DNA of 64,000 nucleotides from Sanderia malayensis (taxonomy: Eukaryota > Cnidaria > Scyphozoa > Semaeostomeae > Pelagiidae), in assembly GCA_013076295.1 (NCBI GenBank), contig RQOL01000855.1, positions 2,914,001 through 2,978,000 on the forward strand. The letters are read 5' to 3'. A model generated the notes under the pieces. It worked only from the letters and a program-made list of their open reading frames with translations, made no database searches and was not told the origin of the DNA. The stretch's first letter is position 1, and each line of letters opens with the position of its first letter. Shown piece by piece: positions 59,757 to 64,000 of the stretch. The position numbers were made by a program, and so were the translations under genes.

Positions 59757-61250
59757 CTAACTTTTTGGTCCTTCAGTTATATTATTTTTCAAAAAATTTA
59801 ACATACTCTTCCAGGAATGCTCTTGGGCTGCAGTGTGCTGTACAATACTTCCACCCCAGCCCGTTAGACAATCATACGTTTTATGAAATGAAAAAGGGCA
59901 GAAAGGCATATAAGGAGGCTCAATTAAATGTCCTGTTCCAGGATATGCTACATGTGTGACTTTATTTGGAATAGCTTCTCTCATTTCTTCAGCCATTTGG
60001 CTGGATTTTAAACATTGGTCATCCTCCCCTGTTACACACAACACTTGGCCAGAAATATTTTCAACTTTAATCCTACAATTACGGACCGCTTGTGGATATT
60101 TGTCAGGAATATTTTTTGTGACTACCACCTCATTGCAAATATCTGCATTATCAACATCATAAAATAATGACGACATTCCCAAAGACTTATTATCATGCTT
60201 AATATTAGCAACAAAAAATGATGGGGTATTTATTGCTACAACAGCCTTTACCAAGCTGCTCAGAGAAGCGACATGCAGAGCAACCTGTCCTCCATATGAT
60301 ACCCCTACAAACCCAACTCCATTCGCATATACCTTCTCGTGTTTTGAGAACCATTCGACAGCCTCAAGAAAGTATTCAATATCAAGATCAGATAATTGTT
60401 CAGGTAAGTCCTTGTATCCCATAAATGCAAGTGCAAATGTTGCAAAACCATGCGATGCCATAAGAGCAGCTCGATGTTCCAAAAGTCCACCAACAGACCC
60501 AAAAACATCCAACACTCCTACAATAATTTAAATGTTATATAAAAAAGGCAACCGCACCTATTGTTTTGCCGTGTCGTAGACATCGGCGCTAACTGACAGG
60601 ATTTTTTTTGGACAGGGTGGCGAAAGTGCTAGAAATATAAATGCCAGAAATATATGTAATATACAACATCATGAACAACATGTGCATCGCCCTTGACCTG
60701 CCTGTTCGCGCCTTCGGTAGCAAAAACAAGAATTTAAAGAAGAATATTCGTTACGCACGTTACCTGGGAATCTCCCTTCGCCTTTCGGAAGAAAAAGACT
60801 GCCCCTTAATCTTCCCACATTTATTTCTTTCCTTTCCACCCATGGTGCAAGATATGTCCTCAGAACGGTAGAAGATGCCAGCGAAGTCTTTTCAGAGCAG
60901 CTGTCAATATGTCCATCAAACAACTCTACTTTAAACTTCATCGGCTTATCGATAATTTTTGGAATATACCTCAAGCCCCTTCTTTGTCCAGGAGCTTGTC
61001 GAAGACTCCAAAACAACCCCATCTCATCAATTCCTATGTAAGTACCACCAAATGATGAATCTTTGTTCAGACTAACAGCTCCATTCGAGTCTGCAATAAA
61101 ATGGCCTAATGCTTCGTACACTTCATCCTTCTCCGACCTCAATTCACCTCTCAACGTAACACGTTGAAATTGCTGCAAATTTTTCACAACTACCGAAAAT
61201 CTTTCGTTGAATAAAACGGGCCTTTTTGGAACAAGAATTTTGGGCCACAT
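59757..61250 (-). CDS. Acyl-CoA thioesterase / BAAT-family protein, copy 3, 2 exons, C-terminal tail lost
   Basis: Exons are 61250-60764 and 60517-59757, giving 415 codons. The catalytic residues are all kept (GVSYGGQ, GEDDQ, GTGHLIEPPY). It is the most diverged of the three full copies (MWPKILVPKRPV at the start; VLDVFGSVGG after the intron). Where copies 2 and 4 end PKSKF, this copy ends PKS, because the next codon AAG has become TAG. It therefore lacks the peroxisomal-signal-like tail while the rest of the enzyme is intact. Confidence 0.88.
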
Positions 61251-61800
61251 CGTGGTATTTTGCCTTTTGCTGGAATGAATTGTCTCTCGAAGCTTGAACC
61301 TCAAAGAACTCAACTCCCAAACCCCCGAGGAAGGTACAGGTAACCGCAGACTAAGGAATACAATTTCCTACAGTTTAAAGAACTTGCCAGGCATTACGCT
61401 CTTCCTTCTATGCTCAAATTCAATCCTTTTGTTGCAATGCAACCACTATGAACGCAAAATCTACGCGTTTTTCGTTTTCCAGATATTCCAGACTGTCTGG
61501 AAAATTTTGTTCATTGCTTCGAACAGAATGCGAAATCGGGGACTCCTCCTGGATTTTTTTCCCTAGCTTTGCGCAAAACGCACCGATCTGTTTTAAATAT
61601 TTTCGTGTAGTAAAATCAGATTTACTTTTGGTGAATTTCTCTTTTGCCTTCGAAATATTGAGCCTTTTCTAAATCGAAAAACTTTGTGAGGAAATCTTTT
61701 GTTTTTTATGTAACTTTAAGCAACCGGATTCCTGCCGCTGAGTCAGGGTATACGTTACTATTTGTCATTTGAGATGTTGGTTATTCAGCGTGTTTCCTTA
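61251..61800. other. Upstream region of thioesterase copy 3
   Basis: No gene or repeat is recognised. It should hold the copy 3 promoter. The minus-strand frame stays open to 61,313, but without an ATG. Confidence 0.45.
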
Positions 61801-62469
61801 AGCCTGGTACTCACTTGAGGTTTATCACGATAGCGATAACGATTACGATAACGAATAAATTCCTTGCCTGCGGGGTATCATGTACTCACTGTCATTCGCA
61901 TTTGTCGTTATCGTGAAGTAAAAATGGCGGTTGAAGGAAGCAAACTCCTTAAAATCAACCAGAGCGTTTGATTTCATTTCGCAAACGCTCAGAAAATAAT
62001 CAGAGAGTTAAAGAGCGAAGAAAAGAAAGGTTCTGGGTTAGAGAAACAGTTTTAAAAACAAATCTTTCAAAAAAGTCACGGGTTGGACCAATAATTGAAA
62101 GATAACGATCCCGAATTTTGTTAAAGATATTTGCAAATGCGAAAAGAAAACTTGGGCCAACAATTTACTGTTGGGGAAGCAAAAACAACAGCAAAAGATA
62201 CATTTTACATGAAATTTTCTGTGCCCCAGACACTGTTTCCCCATCATAAATTTTTCGCATTCCTTAGAACAAAAGACGGATCACGATTACCACGAAAAAA
62301 TATCAAAACTTTTCCTTTTCTATTCGTGGTAATCCTGCCGGTTTTATCACGAAAATCGGACATAACACGATTACAAATTATGTACTCACTTGGTTTTATC
62401 ACGAATACAACCTAATCGTTATCGCTATCGTTATCGTTATCGTGATAAACCTCAAGTGAGTACCAGGCT
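61801..62469. mobile_element. PIF/Harbinger-like MITE, 669 bp, TTA target duplication
   Basis: Ends AGCCTGGTACTCACTTGAGG and CCTCAAGTGAGTACCAGGCT are perfect inverted repeats, with TTA at 61,798-61,800 and 62,470-62,472. Subterminal GTTATCGCTATCGTTATCG-type hexamer repeats occur at both ends. It shares the terminal AGCCTGG with 24,048-24,197. Confidence 0.85.
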
Positions 62470-62636
62470 TTAGAATGGGCTAAAGCTTGCGCAACCGCAA
62501 TCTGATACTTGGTTGCCAAGATTACTTTCTGACACTTCCATGGAAGCAGAATTTGTATCACATTCCGCTAGATTTCGAATAACAACGCACGTGCTATCTG
62601 AGAGAGAAAATCTTGCAATTCTCGAAATTGAGATAA

Positions 62637-62830
62637 GGCTGCGTTTACACGGGATGGGTTCCATTTGGAACCGTACCATAATGAGTACGATTAGGCCTTC
62701 CATTTACACGGGACCTGTCGGAACCGTTCCAAATAGAACTGCTAGCCGTACCGAAATGGGATGGCTCAGAAAAAGTCCCATTTGGAACCACTTCACTGAA
62801 CCGTTCCAAAATGCTCGTGTAAACGCAGCC
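62637..62830. mobile_element. PIF/Harbinger-like MITE, 194 bp, TAA target duplication
   Basis: Ends GGCTGCGTTTACACGGG and CTCGTGTAAACGCAGCC, flanked by TAA at 62,634-62,636 and 62,831-62,833. The inner GGTTCCATTTGGAACC-type palindromes recur three times. The GTTTACACG core is shared with the 56,522 element. Confidence 0.85.
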
Positions 62831-63119
62831 TAAAATGGTTGTTCGAGCTACAGTACATGGACGCTGGATGCAAGTAGAGTAAAGGATTCGCTACTCTCAA
62901 TTGTGACGAAGAACGTTTTGGTAACAAAGAATATTTTTGTCTTAAATTTTCTTCATGCAGGCGGCTCATTATAATTCGGGTTGAGATATAAATGCACTTG
63001 AACAGATATGTTATTGAAATAATATACCAATTTTAAACTTAAATCGCGCTGTGTGCGAACTTTGACAACAACTATCTGATAAGTTGTCCAATTATAGAAG
63101 CAAATTGAGCCACGTGACA

Positions 63120-63429
63120 TCCTATCTGTTGCAAGTCTCTCTTCACAAGAAATAGCCTTTCGCATATGGGTGTTTTGCTTGGTAATCTTGGGTTTGATTT
63201 TATCACATATCTCCTGGAAGACAGCTTCGTTCACTCAGAAGTACCGCTTATACATGGGCCTATCTTCAGCTGCTAGTTCTTGGACCAAGTGGTTGAAAAT
63301 TCCTTGTTCTCTTCTACGGAAACTCCACCCACGCACCCAAACAGACCTACATCGTTGACGACATCTCCTTCTTCTTAAAATAATTAAAACCAAAAGGGCT
63401 TTCGACTTTAATTTTCCTAAACCCGCCAT
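63120..63429 (-). pseudogene. PIF/Harbinger (HARBI1-like) transposase relic, N-terminal part
   Basis: Reading down from an ATG at 63,429, the frame gives a basic start and then SVWVRGWSFRRREQGIFNHL and VQELAAEDRPMYKRYF. This is the typical N-terminal block of PIF/Harbinger nucleases (WV...R...G.fn.LvqELr.eD...yf). An in-frame TGA follows at 63,235-63,237. The same frame then continues with EAVFQEICDKIKPKITKQNT and an EERLA motif, as in intact family members, before similarity is lost. It is inactive here, but shows that a source of Harbinger transposase existed locally. Confidence 0.7.
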
Positions 63430-63545
63430 TTAAATTTTCCCGCCAATTTTACTAGATACCATTGAGAATGTGCGCATGCACGAATCGCTGTTCCTCTCAA
63501 ATCGGAGGCCAACAACAGGGAGGTGGCGCGCCAGGCGCGCTAGCC

Positions 63546-63962
63546 TTTCTAAGGGACTTCACGTAAGAGACTGCTTAATTTCAAGCCTGAATATATTCTT
63601 AAATACTTAAAGCTAACATAAACAAACGAGAAAGAATCCTCATCAGAATCATGTTGAGACAGAGAACAGGAAAATAAAAACAATTCTCAGATAATTAACT
63701 ATAATGACCACGCCTACTGACCACGCCCTCTTGTCGGCAAACTTAATACATTACAACCCCAACAAAACCGCACCCCTGACGGCCCTGTATCTGTTGCAAT
63801 GCAACAAAACCTTGTAGGCAAGAAATTCAATAATAGTAAATGACAACAAATGGTATCCAGTAACAGCTTAATCATGAACGTGGTATATAAAATGCTACAG
63901 CAAAAATGTATTTAATTTCTTCAAACCTTTGAGTGACACAAGAAAAGTTACATTAAAACTCA
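63546..63962. repeat. Duplicated intergenic block 3 of the thioesterase array
   Basis: It is collinear with 53,463-53,850, sharing TGACCACGCCTACTGACC, CCGCACCCCTGACGGCCCTG and TTGCAATGCAAC in the same order, and it runs directly into a fourth gene copy. Confidence 0.75.
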
Positions 63963-64000
63963 CTAAAACTTACTTTTTGGTCCTTCAATTATATTATTCT
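63963..64000 (-). CDS. Acyl-CoA thioesterase / BAAT-family protein, copy 4, last codons only
   Basis: The last 38 bases match the C-terminal end of copies 2 and 3 and read EGPKSKF then TAG at 63,963-63,965. The SKF tail is intact. The rest of the gene lies beyond the right edge, so the array has at least four members. Confidence 0.8.
   Translation of the reverse strand, partial: NNIIEGPKSKF

Overview
This is eukaryotic, animal nuclear DNA. The genes are broken by many GT-AG introns of roughly 50 to 1,600 bases, several encode animal-wide proteins (MOB1, INTS12, CCDC93, SHOC2, RPL32, MRI1, Hikeshi, PSMC3/Rpt5, TSSC4, ZW10), and the spaces between them are packed with small DNA transposons plus a BEL/Pao retroelement. 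The AT-rich base composition, conserved intron-rich genes and this transposon mix suggest an early-branching marine animal such as a cnidarian or a sponge. That placement is an inference; the sequence alone does not fix the species.

Layout. 1-1,080: the 3' end of a decayed BEL/Pao element. 1,685-2,481: a pogo/Tigger-like MITE. 3,442-5,265 (+): MOB1. 5,743-9,516 (+): INTS12. 12,489-13,394 (+): a one-exon orphan gene. 13,881-15,716 (-): CCDC93 on a single exon. 16,379-24,775 (+): SHOC2 in 20 exons. 25,525-26,413 (-): RPL32, head to head with MRI1 (26,853-28,570, +). 28,924-29,888 (-): Hikeshi, head to head with PSMC3 (30,007-33,999, +). 34,274-35,071 (-): TSSC4. 35,169-39,306: two related DNA transposons with perfect 8-bp target duplications; the second carries a further insert, a 176-bp repeat array and another MITE. 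40,544-41,174 (+): a small unrecognised three-exon gene. 41,406-51,213 (-): ZW10 in 22 exons, including one GC-AG intron. 51,914-64,000 (-): a tandem array of at least four acyl-CoA thioesterase/BAAT-family genes, with a 2.5-kb palindrome of palindromes nested inside a Tigger-like MITE between copies 2 and 3.

The genes do not form one pathway. They are mostly housekeeping genes packed head to head or tail to tail: Hippo and RAS-MAPK signalling scaffolds, transcription and RNA processing, translation, methionine salvage, the proteasome, heat-stress import, and kinetochore or vesicle tethering. The exception is the thioesterase array, a local lineage expansion, probably of peroxisomal lipid enzymes, whose C-terminal targeting tails have diverged. 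I see no tRNA or rRNA gene and no CRISPR array. The most unusual structure is the nested palindrome at 56,522-59,037; the most unusual genic observations are the thioesterase array with its lost tail and the single-exon CCDC93.
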